A DNA stretch of 64,000 nucleotides from G963674665 sp963674665 (GTDB lineage: Bacteria > Desulfobacterota > Desulfovibrionia > Desulfovibrionales > Desulfovibrionaceae), in NCBI GenBank assembly GCA_963674665.2, contig CAXXPL010000015.1:186001-250000 (forward strand). The letters are read 5' to 3'. Position 1 is the first letter of the stretch. Each line of letters begins with the position of its first letter. The position numbers and the translations under genes are program-made. The notes under the pieces are model-generated. The model was not told the DNA's origin. It saw nothing but the letters and a program-made list of their open reading frames with translations, and ran no database searches. Below, piece by piece: positions 19,733 through 27,934 of the stretch.

Positions 19733-20800
19733 CTATCTGGTTCCCTCTCCGAAGATCTTGTCATAGCGCTTGTTGTCGCCGGGGCGCATCTCGTAGCATT
19801 CGTCCTTGACCACAGGGCGCCCGGATACCAGCAGCTCGCTTACGGTGACGAACCTGAAGCCCCGTTTGCGCATCTGCGGTATGAACATGGGCAATGCCTT
19901 GGCCGTGTTCCACCCCCTCCCGTTGGCGTGACAGATCACTATGGAGCCGGGTTTGGCCTGGCGCAGCACAGCCTGCGCGATGGCCCTGGCCGATTGCGCC
20001 TTTACCGGATCCGCCGTGACCACGTCCCACTGGATGGCCGCCAGGCCGCGTTCGGCCAGCGCCTGCAACGATGCAGCGTTGCACGTGCCGTAGGGAAAGC
20101 GAAACAGGGTGGGGACCTTGGGTATGCCGTCCATCACGGACTCGTGCAGCCCCATGCCTGTGGCCCGGTCCGCCAGCCGTTCCCAGAGCAGCTCGTACTG
20201 CGCCTGGGCCCAGGTTATCTGGCGGATCATGCGCCCACCCTGGATGACCCGCAAATTGCCGTGGGTCCACGAGTGATTGCCGAGTTCGAACAGCGGGTCG
20301 GCCATGAGCTGCATGGTCTTTTCCGGATGGGAGCGCATCCACTTGCCTCCGGCAAAAAACGTGGCCTGGACGCCGTTGTCCCGCAGGTAGTTGATGATCT
20401 CCGCGTCATATCCAGAGATTTCGTTTGACTGTTCGCAGAGGTCAAAGGTAAGGGCCAGGAGCTTTTCATCACCTTCCACGTCCACCCGCCGTATGGACCC
20501 CCTGTATTCTGGGGCCAGGGGAGGGAGTGTGGTCAGGGGGGCGGTCCGCCCAGGTGGCTCTAGATCTACCTTGGACAGCTTTCTGGCGGTTTTTTCATTC
20601 GGCGCTCCCCGCAATTGTTCGGGGCTCCAGCAGACACCGCTCGGGCTGTTTTCAGGGGCGTCGGTCTCAAGGGAAAAGGCGGGATGGGGCAGAAACAGCG
20701 CGCATGCCAGCGCCCCGATGAGGAGAACAAGGGGGCGCCGGCCGATGAGGGGGCGCAACGTGGCGAAATATCGCTGTGATCCGGGTGTGAGATGTCCCAT
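19733..20800 (-). CDS. Exported polysaccharide deacetylase (NodB domain)
   Basis: A 355-residue protein with an N-terminal hydrophobic signal (LVLLIGALACALFLPHPAFS) and a carbohydrate esterase 4 domain from about residue 105. Motif 1 is TFDLCE, keeping the catalytic Asp of TFDDG but with Leu for the usual metal-ligand Asp; motif 2 HSWTH is intact (two His); motif 3 is RFPYGTCN and a late motif is VICHANGRGWNT. The TFDLCE variant is known in CE4 proteins, so it is probably active, though altered metal binding is possible. Likely substrate: N-acetyl groups of a periplasmic or surface glycan. It faces the capsule operon tail to tail. Confidence 0.85.
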   Translation of the reverse strand: MGHLTPGSQRYFATLRPLIGRRPLVLLIGALACALFLPHPAFSLETDAPENSPSGVCWSPEQLRGAPNEKTARKLSKVDLEPPGRTAPLTTLPPLAPEYRGSIRRVDVEGDEKLLALTFDLCEQSNEISGYDAEIINYLRDNGVQATFFAGGKWMRSHPEKTMQLMADPLFELGNHSWTHGNLRVIQGGRMIRQITWAQAQYELLWERLADRATGMGLHESVMDGIPKVPTLFRFPYGTCNAASLQALAERGLAAIQWDVVTADPVKAQSARAIAQAVLRQAKPGSIVICHANGRGWNTAKALPMFIPQMRKRGFRFVTVSELLVSGRPVVKDECYEMRPGDNKRYDKIFGEGTR

Positions 20801-20866
20801 ATGTAATCCTGGTGCAAGAAATCCTTAATCACAATAATATAGAGGTAGCAAGGGAAAGGAGATCAT

Positions 20867-21583
20867 ATGGTCCGCATTGCCTTTGGAAAGATATGCGGCA
20901 TTGTGCTTGTGGGCATGATGCTGTTTGTGTCGGCGCCCTCGGTCTGGGCGGAAGACGCTGTGAATGCCCACCGCATGAGGGTGTTGTTGGTGGGAGACTC
21001 ACTGGCCCGGGCCATGGCTCCCGGGTTCCAGGAAGGCGTTCTGGACAAGCGCATCGCTGACCTGCACCTGAGCGTTCGTCCCGGCTCCGGATACAATCAT
21101 CCTGAAGCCTTCAACTGGAAGCGCCGCCTGTTGCGCGCCGCCTCTGACACCTCGCCGGATATGGTTGTCATCGCCCTAGGCGGGGCGGATGAGATCGCTT
21201 TGCCCACGAGTCCGGGGTTTGCCCTGGATTTCGGCACAGCGGCCTGGAAAAGGGAGTACGAGTACAGAGTGTTGCACCTTGTGGGTGCGGTTCACCTGGG
21301 CGCTCCTCATGCCAGGGTCCTGCTCGTCGGAGTCGCCGGGGCGGGATGCGGCGATCCACGCAACCTGGTGTTGCGCAAGATAGGAAACGACCTCGATTAT
21401 GTGAGTTTTCAACCGGCTCCGGCACTGCTGACAGCGTTCGATGGCAGGCTGCTGGGGCGCAGGTGCCTGGAACGGGTCGTGCCTGAGCCTGCGCACATGG
21501 CGGCTGACAGGGACAGCTCCAGTGAAAAGGCCCTGCGTGTGAGCGCCTTGCTGTCATTGTTCTCGAACGAGTACGGGGAATAA
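20867..21583 (+). CDS. Exported SGNH-hydrolase-like protein (DUF459-like)
   Basis: A 238-residue protein with signal peptide (IVLVGMMLFVSAPSVWA, cleavage near residue 28). The mature N-terminus LLVGDSLARAMAPGFQ is the GDS block I of SGNH esterases, and VVIALGGADE is a block III-like segment (GGAD rather than GGND). A clear C-terminal DxxH is not visible; the nearest is PEPAHMAADRD. It may act as an acetyl esterase or be a divergent, possibly inactive member. AAGGAGA lies six bases before the start. It is divergent from the deacetylase across 66 bases, so the two may be co-regulated in glycan modification. Confidence 0.65.
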   Translation: MVRIAFGKICGIVLVGMMLFVSAPSVWAEDAVNAHRMRVLLVGDSLARAMAPGFQEGVLDKRIADLHLSVRPGSGYNHPEAFNWKRRLLRAASDTSPDMVVIALGGADEIALPTSPGFALDFGTAAWKREYEYRVLHLVGAVHLGAPHARVLLVGVAGAGCGDPRNLVLRKIGNDLDYVSFQPAPALLTAFDGRLLGRRCLERVVPEPAHMAADRDSSSEKALRVSALLSLFSNEYGE

Positions 21584-21601
21584 CGGGGCGTTAATAAACA
21601 A

Positions 21602-21648
21602 TCCGGGGAAGGGGCTTGCAATGGAGTCTCTTCCCCGGAATTATTTTG
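21602..21648 (+). terminator. Intrinsic terminator after the SGNH-like gene
   Basis: A 10-bp stem (21602-21611 with 21630-21639, TCCGGGGAAG/CTTCCCCGGA) is followed by TTATTTT. It ends transcription of the + strand gene before the convergent SPOR-like gene. Confidence 0.75.
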
Positions 21649-21723
21649 CGTGGGTGACTTTTCATGTGCCCGGGTTACCGCTGTTGCGGCAATCACTCCT
21701 CACAACCCGGGGCGGACATCACA

Positions 21724-22383
21724 TCAGGACGCGGGTTCCTTGCGATCCTTGAACAGGTCCGCATCTATCATGTTTATGTAGCAGGGTTTCTTTTCCTTTT
21801 CGTGGAATGCCGTGGCTGCCTTGCGCGCATCCTCGGGGTTCTCGAACACGTCGGTGAAGACCACGTACCAGTGGTTCTTGCTCTTGTCGTACAGCTTCAC
21901 TATGCCGGGCTTGTAGCCCTTGCCCTTGTATTCCTTGACCCGTTCCAAGGCATTGGTGTGCTCTACGAACGCCCCCACCTGGAGAAAGTACACCTGGTTG
22001 TCCTTTTCCAGGGAATCCACATTGCCGGAGATGGCCACAAAGGCCTTGCCCGTGAATTTGGCGTTGTAGTCGTCGGCCGCGGCCCGGGCATCCTCGATGC
22101 TGTCGAACAGCCCCAACCGTACCGCATACCAGATAACGTCGTCAGAGCCACGTGCCGCGAGAATATAGGGCGAAAACTCCTTCTGCCTCAGGGAGTCGGC
22201 CAGGGCCTGGGCGCTGGCCGCGTCTTCGAACCGCTCCACCTGGACAGCGTAGTTTTCCGCCTGGTTCCTTGGTGAAACCATCTTGGTTTCTGTCCAGGCC
22301 AGGACAAGGGAGGGAAGGGCCGCTCCCAGCACTGCCAGAAAAAGAAAAAGGGAAGCGGACGTCAGTGGAAGGCGCATGCGCAT
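21724..22383 (-). CDS. Exported SPOR-like (sporulation-related repeat) protein
   Basis: After a signal peptide (LTSASLFLFLAVLGAALPSLVLA) come three similar units of about 65 residues: YAVQVERFEDAASAQALADSL, YAVRLGLFDSIEDARAAADDY/VYFLQVGAFVEHTNALERV, and WYVVFTDVFENPEDARKAATAF. This is the pattern of SPOR domains, which bind denuded glycan strands of peptidoglycan at division sites, here without other domains. Start 22383 (MRMRLPL) is preferred to upstream ATGs at 22404 and 22446 because GGAGAG lies six bases before it. It is divergent from asd. Confidence 0.75.
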   Translation of the reverse strand: MRMRLPLTSASLFLFLAVLGAALPSLVLAWTETKMVSPRNQAENYAVQVERFEDAASAQALADSLRQKEFSPYILAARGSDDVIWYAVRLGLFDSIEDARAAADDYNAKFTGKAFVAISGNVDSLEKDNQVYFLQVGAFVEHTNALERVKEYKGKGYKPGIVKLYDKSKNHWYVVFTDVFENPEDARKAATAFHEKEKKPCYINMIDADLFKDRKEPAS

Positions 22384-22537
22384 GGTATCTCTCCGGTCTT
22401 GCATTAGCTCGTAGCCTCTTGTTTTCCATAAACAGGAAAAAAGCAAGCCCCAGCCCTCTTGCGGGCGACGCGGTGTTGTGCAAGGATATCATCTTGCATC
22501 GTGAAAATGAACTTCACTAGAGGTAAGGAGCACACAC

Positions 22538-23581
22538 ATGGGTAGTAAGGAATTCGTGGTGGCTGTGGCCGGAGCTACCGGAGCCGTTGGCCGGGAGATG
22601 CTCAACACGTTGGAACAACGGGACTTCCCCGCCAGCAAGGTTATCCCCCTGGCATCATCCCGTTCAGCGGGCACTACCCTGGAATTCAAAGGGAAAGAGC
22701 TCACCGTTCAGGAGCTGAAGGAAGATTCCTTTGAAGGCGTGGATCTGGCACTCTTTTCCGCCGGCGGCTCGACCTCCGAGAAGTTCGCACCCTTTGCGGC
22801 AAACTCCGGATGCGTGGTTGTGGACAACTCCAGCGCCTGGCGCATGGACGACCGCTGCCCCCTGGTGGTGCCGGAGGTCAATCCGCATGACCTGGACTGG
22901 CACAAGGGCATCATTGCCAACCCGAACTGCTCCACCATTCAGATGGTCGTGGTGCTGCAGCCTCTGCACAGCGCCGCGGGCATCAAGCGCGTGGTGGTCT
23001 CCACCTACCAGGCTGTCTCCGGCACCGGCCACAAGGCCATCACAGAGCTGGAGACCCAGGTGCGGGAGCTGTTCTCCATGCAGGACCCAACAGTGAAGGT
23101 CTATCCGCACCGCATCGCCTTCAACTGTTTGCCGCATATCGATGTGTTCCAGGAAAACGGCTACACCAAGGAAGAAATGAAGATGGTCCACGAGACCGTC
23201 AAAATCATGGGCGACGAGAAGGTCAAAGTCACCGCCACCACCGTGCGCGTGCCGGTGTTCTATGGTCACAGCGAGTCCCTGAACATCGAGTTCGAGCAGA
23301 AGCTCACTGCCAACGAGGCCAGAGCCATTCTGAGTCAGGCTCCGGGCGTGCGCGTGCTGGACAACCCCTCGGAGAATATCTACCCCATGGCCATCGACGC
23401 CGCGGGTCAGGACGACACCTATGTGGGGCGCATCCGCGAGGACAATACCCTGGACAACGCCCTGAACCTCTGGATCGTGGCGGACAACATCCGTAAGGGC
23501 GCGGCCCTGAACACGGTGCAGATCGCAGAGACCCTCATCGAGCGCGATCTGGTGCGCGTTGCGGAAAAGAACGTTTTCTAG
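22538..23581 (+). CDS. asd: Aspartate-semialdehyde dehydrogenase
   Basis: Asd reduces aspartyl phosphate to aspartate semialdehyde for lysine/diaminopimelate, threonine and methionine. The N-terminal AVAGATGAVGREML is the NADP-binding loop, ANPNCSTIQ carries the catalytic Cys131, and RVPVFYGHSESLNIEF contains the substrate-binding region with the catalytic His. At 347 residues it is full length. AAGGAG precedes the ATG by eight bases. In the 154-base divergent region a TGCAAG/CTTGCA inverted repeat (22479-22498) lies upstream and could be regulatory. A terminator follows at once. Confidence 0.96.
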   Translation: MGSKEFVVAVAGATGAVGREMLNTLEQRDFPASKVIPLASSRSAGTTLEFKGKELTVQELKEDSFEGVDLALFSAGGSTSEKFAPFAANSGCVVVDNSSAWRMDDRCPLVVPEVNPHDLDWHKGIIANPNCSTIQMVVVLQPLHSAAGIKRVVVSTYQAVSGTGHKAITELETQVRELFSMQDPTVKVYPHRIAFNCLPHIDVFQENGYTKEEMKMVHETVKIMGDEKVKVTATTVRVPVFYGHSESLNIEFEQKLTANEARAILSQAPGVRVLDNPSENIYPMAIDAAGQDDTYVGRIREDNTLDNALNLWIVADNIRKGAALNTVQIAETLIERDLVRVAEKNVF

Positions 23582-23593
23582 GTTGACGATTGA

Positions 23594-23626
23594 GCGAGGG
23601 GGGTGCCGTGAAAGGCTCTCCCTCGC
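23594..23626 (+). terminator. Terminator-like palindrome after asd
   Basis: GCGAGGG (23594-23600) pairs with CCCTCGC (23620-23626), 12 bases after the asd stop. The T-tract is weak (GTCTCCCC). The arms match the ends of the recurring palindromic repeat family described elsewhere in this window. Confidence 0.55.
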
Positions 23627-23680
23627 GTCTCCCCTCCCCAATCCTACCCATGAGCACACGTACAACAAGGTTGGAAACCA

Positions 23681-24628
23681 ATGATAGAACGACTGGATAG
23701 CCAGGAATATCTCACGCGCCTGGTCTCGGCCCCACGCCCCAATGCGGAGCAGTACAAGGCCTTCTACGACCACCGCGTGGGAGCCATCTGCAACGACGGC
23801 AGACTCATGCTGTGCCCCCTGGATGATCATATGGCCACCCGGGGCGACGGCATCTTCGAGGCCATGAAGTTCGTGGACCGTAAGCTGTATCAGCTCGACG
23901 CCCACCTCAAGCGGATGCAGGGCAGCGCCAAGAGAATCGATCTCACCCCTCCCTGCACATGGGAGCGTTTGCGGGAAATAGTGCTGGAAGTGGCCCGCGC
24001 CGCCGACTGCAAAGACGCCGTTGTGCGCATTTTCATCGGACGCGGTCCCGGCGGATTCACGACCAATCCGCATGAGCCGCCTTTTTCAACACTCTATGTC
24101 GTGGCTCACTCGTTCAAGGGCCATTCCGAGGAGTTCTTTGAAAAGGGCGTCACCGGGTTCAAATCATCGATCCCGGCAAAGCAACCCTATATGGCGCAGA
24201 TCAAATCCGTGGATTATCTGCCCAACGTTCTGATCAAGAAAGAAGCCATGGAAAAGGGCTATGATTTTGGACTGGTCTTCGACAAGGCCGGATTCCTGGC
24301 CGAGGGGAGCACGGAGAACGCATTCATTGTTGATCAACAAGGCACTATCTGCGTGCCGGAGTTCACCAGCTCGTTGCGCGGAACCACGCTCCTGCGCGCA
24401 CTGGATCTGATCCGCGACGAAGTGCCCATCATGTTCAAGAACATCAACGAGGACGAAATCTACCACGCCAAAGAGCTCATGGTGGCGGGCACCACCACCG
24501 ACGTTGTCTCCGTGGTGCGGTACAATGACAGGCCCATCCATGATGTGCGCCCCGGCCCGGTAAGCCACCGCATGCGCCAGCTCGTGATCGAGGATATCCA
24601 GAAGAACGGCATCCCTCTGGACGAGTAG
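23681..24628 (+). CDS. Class IV aminotransferase (BCAT / PabC / D-amino-acid type)
   Basis: A 315-residue fold-type IV PLP enzyme. DDHMATRGDGIFEAMKF is the typical start of the small domain, the PLP lysine is in AQIKSVDYLPNV, and the phosphate/cofactor segment is FLAEGSTENAF with the catalytic Glu. The late AKELMVAGTTTDVVSV completes the signature. Length suits branched-chain or D-alanine aminotransferase or aminodeoxychorismate lyase; the sequence alone does not separate them. The extended N-terminus (LTRLVSAPRPNAEQYKAFYD) is uncommon for PabC. It follows asd on the same strand after a terminator-like palindrome, so it may be transcribed separately. Confidence 0.85.
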   Translation: MIERLDSQEYLTRLVSAPRPNAEQYKAFYDHRVGAICNDGRLMLCPLDDHMATRGDGIFEAMKFVDRKLYQLDAHLKRMQGSAKRIDLTPPCTWERLREIVLEVARAADCKDAVVRIFIGRGPGGFTTNPHEPPFSTLYVVAHSFKGHSEEFFEKGVTGFKSSIPAKQPYMAQIKSVDYLPNVLIKKEAMEKGYDFGLVFDKAGFLAEGSTENAFIVDQQGTICVPEFTSSLRGTTLLRALDLIRDEVPIMFKNINEDEIYHAKELMVAGTTTDVVSVVRYNDRPIHDVRPGPVSHRMRQLVIEDIQKNGIPLDE

Positions 24629-24659
24629 TAAGAAAGAACAACAAAGTTGATAGATCCTT

Positions 24660-24697
24660 GCGGGGGGAAACCCATCTAAAGTAAGGGTTCCCCTCGC
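24660..24697 (+). repeat. GC-rich palindromic intergenic repeat
   Basis: GCGGGGGGAAACCC and GGGTTCCCCTCGC form an imperfect hairpin around an A/T-rich loop, 31 bases after the aminotransferase stop. It is a member of the family best seen at 31041-31168 and 40707-40830. Confidence 0.6.
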
Positions 24698-24739
24698 TCC
24701 CCCCCTCTCAAGATTCCTGGTACAATGAGCAGCTGATTC

Positions 24740-24837
24740 GACGCCCCGTGAAGGGGCGTCCGCATAGCGTAATCGCATGGGGTAACCCTGCGGGGTTACG
24801 TGGGTATTCATGCATCCCACCGCAGATGAAGCTGCGG
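24740..24837 (+). other. Three consecutive perfect hairpins (possible structured RNA)
   Basis: Within 98 bases there are three exact stems: GACGCCCC/GGGGCGTC (24740-24747, 24753-24760), GTAACCC/GGGTTAC (24782-24788, 24793-24799) and CCGCAG/CTGCGG (24820-24825, 24832-24837), all with 4-6 base loops. They lie in the 335-base convergent gap between the aminotransferase and the winged-helix gene, between two palindromic repeats. None has a T-tract. I recognise no riboswitch or known RNA family. Confidence 0.5.
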
Positions 24838-24891
24838 CAGAATGATTGTGCCTGATCTAGATGATGAGATTTTGAAAAGGGGAAGGCCGGG

Positions 24892-24927
24892 CCGGGAGGA
24901 AGCCCTGTTATAAAAGGTTCCCCCCGG
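24892..24927 (+). repeat. GC-rich palindromic intergenic repeat
   Basis: CCGGGAGGAAGCCC and GGTTCCCCCCGG arms around TGTTATAAAA. It is 36 bases from the end of the convergent winged-helix gene and may terminate its transcript. Same family as the other GC-rich palindromes. Confidence 0.6.
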
Positions 24928-24963
24928 AAAAATTCTTGAGACTACTCTTTAGGAAAAAGAAGT

Positions 24964-25860
24964 CTACGCCGCCTTGGAGGAGATGCTCTCGGCGTAGAGG
25001 TGCATGGCCTTGAGTAGAATGTCAGGGGTGGGCTGGTTTTCCATCACGGTCTGGATGTGACGCTGCTCCCCGCGCAGAAATGAAAGGGTAGGGGGCAGGA
25101 TCTCCTTGGCCACGGACTGTCCTTCCAAGGTGATGCGCGCGTAGGCACCCTTGACCGAGCGCTTGCGGATATCACCGTCGGTTGGTGGCACGTGGTATTC
25201 GATGAGTCCGGCGCTGCTCATTTTCACGAGATGCCGGTCGATGGTGGTTGTGTCGGACTCGAAGTAGTCGGCAAGCCTGTCCACGGTCTGGGACACGAAC
25301 TGGCTGAGTCGATCCAGAAGATTCACGCGCAGTTCATTGGATTGGGGGCAGCTGTTGCGGCCGTTGGCCATGAAGCTCTCGCAGTTCACACCGAGCTGCA
25401 CACAGCGGGTAAGCAAAAATCCGGCCGCGGGCTTGATGGAGACATCCACAAGCCGCCAACTGGGGCATTCCTTACCGTTGCCGTTTCCCGAATCATCCGG
25501 ACGAGAGGACGCACCATCACGTTCCATGAGATGCTTCAGGGAGCGCTGGCAGTACTGATTGAAGTTGTTCCGGTTGAGAAAGGGGAAATCCTGGAGATAA
25601 GGGAAGTCGCGCTGCAGCTTGGACTCCATCTCCTTGGGGCGCATGGGGGTGTCGTCGACAATGCCCCATACGAAAAAGGCCTTTGGAAAGGTGTTCATGG
25701 CATGCAGGGCGATATTGACGCGGTCGATGCGCGGAGCCTCGACAACGGGCTGCATGGCCTTGGGCTCGGATATTCGTTTTCGGATCATTGGTTCTTTCGA
25801 GTAGTCAAAGCGTTTGGGATTCAGGTCAATACTCACGTGCCATGGCAACATGTCGTTCAT
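24964..25860 (-). CDS. Unrecognised protein with C-terminal winged-helix-like region
   Basis: A 298-residue protein. I do not recognise the family. The middle (SQTVDRLADYFESDTTTIDRH, then LVKMSSAGLIEYHVPP with a following charged wing) reads like a helix-turn-helix with wing as in MarR/ArsR-type DNA-binding domains. The N-terminal 100 residues (FPKAFFVWGIVDD; FPYLQDFPFLNRNNFNQYCQRSL) are unusual and rich in aromatics. A cluster of Cys (RCVQLGVNCESF...SCPQ, about residues 163-183) might bind metal. The upstream 294 bases are AT-rich and hold an inverted repeat that could be an autoregulatory operator. Possibly a transcription regulator. Confidence 0.65.
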   Translation of the reverse strand: MNDMLPWHVSIDLNPKRFDYSKEPMIRKRISEPKAMQPVVEAPRIDRVNIALHAMNTFPKAFFVWGIVDDTPMRPKEMESKLQRDFPYLQDFPFLNRNNFNQYCQRSLKHLMERDGASSRPDDSGNGNGKECPSWRLVDVSIKPAAGFLLTRCVQLGVNCESFMANGRNSCPQSNELRVNLLDRLSQFVSQTVDRLADYFESDTTTIDRHLVKMSSAGLIEYHVPPTDGDIRKRSVKGAYARITLEGQSVAKEILPPTLSFLRGEQRHIQTVMENQPTPDILLKAMHLYAESISSKAA

Positions 25861-25920
25861 GTTGCCGTCCGATGCGCTGCGGTGTCATTGTGCTTACGAT
25901 TGACAAACACAGTTCAACAA

Positions 25921-25950
25921 AGCGAGATAACAGTGGGAATGTATCTCGCT
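25921..25950 (-). promoter_or_regulatory. Perfect 9-bp inverted repeat upstream of the winged-helix gene
   Basis: AGCGAGATA (25921-25929) and TATCTCGCT (25942-25950) lie 61-90 bases before the start of the gene at 25860. The surrounding gap (25861-26154) is AT-rich, has no ORF worth calling, and also holds a direct repeat TGTTATTGCAA at 25961-25971 and 26129-26139. Plausible operator or 5'-UTR hairpin. Confidence 0.45.
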
Positions 25951-26154
25951 ATGGGCTGTGTGTTATTGCAACAAAAACGAGTGTTATAGAACAAAAACGT
26001 ACTGTAACACGGTGAAGAATTTCACCTTGGGCAGTAAATAAATGTAAAGCAGCGGGAGCGGGAGAAGTTGATGCGCTCAGCTACAAATCAAATATCCGAT
26101 GCTAGGGCCATAAATCAACAGTAGCGTTTGTTATTGCAAGTTGTCAACGCAATA

Positions 26155-27150
26155 CTAGGGATAAACAAAATTCAACAATTGTTTCACGCCGTCCAATGTC
26201 TTGGCGGATTCTTCCTGGGCGTGCCTCGTTCCTTTCGCCAGGATGTCCCAGATCATGTCCGGATCAGCGTCCAAAACCTTGCGGCGTTGGTGGATGGGCT
26301 CCAGGAATTCGGCCATTCCCTCGAGCAGCAGCTTCTTGCAGTCCACACAGCCCCATGAGGCGTTCTTGCAGCCTTCGCGGATCTCGGCGCGTTTCTCCTC
26401 CGAGGTCATCAACTCGTGGTAGGGGTAGAGGTTGCAGATGTCCGGATCGCCGGGATCGCTCTTGCGTTGCCGGTTGGTGTCCGTGAGCATGCTCATGACC
26501 TTGGGCCGGACATCGTCCATGGGCTCGCACAAGTAGATGGAGTTGCCGTAGCTCTTGCTCATCTTCCTGCCATCCAGGCCGGGGCACTTGGCCGCGGCGG
26601 TGAGCTTGGCCTGGGGTTCGGGAAAGTAGTCGCCATACAAAAAGTTGAAACGACGAGCGATTTCGCGCGTGAGTTCCAGGTGCGGCAGTTGGTCCTCGCC
26701 CACCGGCACGAACATGGGCTTGTATATCAGGATGTCCACGGCCATGAGAACAGGGTAGCCGAGGAACCCGTAAGTGTTCAGCTCCTTCTCGATGAGCTGC
26801 TGCTTCATGTCCTTGTATGTGGGGCAACGCTCGAGCCACCCCAAGGGGGTGATCATGGACATGAGCAGGTGCAGCTCCGCGTGGCTCAGGACCTGGGACT
26901 GCTGGAAAATGGTGCACTTGTCGGGATCCAGACCGGCGGCGACCCAGTCCTTGACCAACTCGGGCACGAAGTTCTTGATGCGCTGCGGATTGGAGTATTC
27001 CGTGGTCATGGCGTGCCAGTCCGCCACGAAGAAAAAGCATTTGAATTCGTCCTGCAGTTCGACCCAGTTCTTCAGGACGCCGAAAAAGTGTCCGAGATGC
27101 AAAGGGCCGGTGGGGCGCATGCCGGAAACGATGCGCTTTTCAGTACTCAT
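26155..27150 (-). CDS. trpS: Tryptophanyl-tRNA synthetase
   Basis: Class I aminoacyl-tRNA synthetase of 331 residues, normal bacterial TrpRS length. The HIGH motif appears as PLHLGH (residues 15-20) and the KMSKS loop is exact (KMSKSYGN, near residue 197). GYPVLMAVDILIYKPMFVPVGEDQ is the tryptophan/tRNA-binding region typical of TrpRS. RIVSGMRPTGPLHLGH gives a confident start, with GGAGGAACA just upstream. It lies 37 bases after the membrane-protease gene on the same strand, so the two are probably co-transcribed. Confidence 0.97.
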   Translation of the reverse strand: MSTEKRIVSGMRPTGPLHLGHFFGVLKNWVELQDEFKCFFFVADWHAMTTEYSNPQRIKNFVPELVKDWVAAGLDPDKCTIFQQSQVLSHAELHLLMSMITPLGWLERCPTYKDMKQQLIEKELNTYGFLGYPVLMAVDILIYKPMFVPVGEDQLPHLELTREIARRFNFLYGDYFPEPQAKLTAAAKCPGLDGRKMSKSYGNSIYLCEPMDDVRPKVMSMLTDTNRQRKSDPGDPDICNLYPYHELMTSEEKRAEIREGCKNASWGCVDCKKLLLEGMAEFLEPIHQRRKVLDADPDMIWDILAKGTRHAQEESAKTLDGVKQLLNFVYP

Positions 27151-27187
27151 TGTTCCTCCGGGAAAAAGAGAAGGTTACGGTACATGA

Positions 27188-27856
27188 TCAAAAATTGTGG
27201 AAAACGAGAAATTTGGTCAAATCATCAACAGTGGGGACAACCAACCTGCCGAACAGCCCCGTGGCCAGCAAAATAAGAATGACCAGCATGCCGTAGCGCT
27301 CCAGCCTCATGTAGGACATGGCCAGGGAGTCGGGCAGGATCCCGGCGAGAATCTTGCTCCCATCCATGGGGGGGATGGGGATGAGGTTGAAGATACCAAG
27401 CAAGTTGTTCACAAGCACCCCGGCATAACAGATCTGAAGCAACGGATCGAGAACGTACGTGAGCATCGGCCCGGGAGCGCTTGTTGTTGCAAAGGGGAGA
27501 AATACACGGACCACCAGGGCGAATATGATTGCCAGAATGAAATTCACGGCCGGCCCTGCAATGGAGACCAGCATCATTCCCTTTCTGGGGTCCTTGAAAT
27601 GCCTGGGATTCACGGGCACCGGCTTGGCCCAGCCCAGAACAACAGGGCTGAACATGGCCAGCACCACGAAGACAAGGGAACCCATGGGGTCGAGATGCTT
27701 GAGCGGGTTCAGAGTCAGGCGCCCGGCATTTTTGGCCGTGCGGTCTCCCTGGAGATAGGCCACGAAACCGTGGGCCACCTCGTGACAGGTCACGCCGAGC
27801 AACAAGGGCACGGCGTAAATGATTATGCGCTCCAAGGCGGCAACAATGTCAGGCAT
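27188..27856 (-). CDS. Site-2-protease-type membrane metalloprotease (M50 family)
   Basis: A small, multi-span M50 protein: the zinc motif HEVAH (HExxH) lies in the first membrane segment (LLLGVTCHEVAHGFVAYL), and the third ligand Asp is in NLIPIPPMDGSKIL, as in S2P/SpoIVFB relatives. There is no PDZ domain, so it belongs to the compact group often found beside trpS in many bacteria. I start at 27856 (MPDIVAAL); an upstream ATG at 27919 would add 21 residues with three Cys and no family character. Substrate unknown. Confidence 0.88.
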   Translation of the reverse strand: MPDIVAALERIIIYAVPLLLGVTCHEVAHGFVAYLQGDRTAKNAGRLTLNPLKHLDPMGSLVFVVLAMFSPVVLGWAKPVPVNPRHFKDPRKGMMLVSIAGPAVNFILAIIFALVVRVFLPFATTSAPGPMLTYVLDPLLQICYAGVLVNNLLGIFNLIPIPPMDGSKILAGILPDSLAMSYMRLERYGMLVILILLATGLFGRLVVPTVDDLTKFLVFHNF

Positions 27857-27934
27857 GGTGCAAGCGGCTATCACGATACCAGCGCAAGGGCAAGGGCCTT
27901 GTACGCGCTGTGATCGCAAATCTCGGTCAAAGGT

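Noticed and set aside
22664..24073. 469-codon minus-strand frame over asd and the aminotransferase
   Set aside because: Both plus-strand genes have full sets of motifs and Shine-Dalgarno sites; the minus frame has none.
24720..24842. tRNA gene in the hairpin-rich gap
   Set aside because: No cloverleaf with GTTCRA T-loop or anticodon stem; stems are simple consecutive hairpins.
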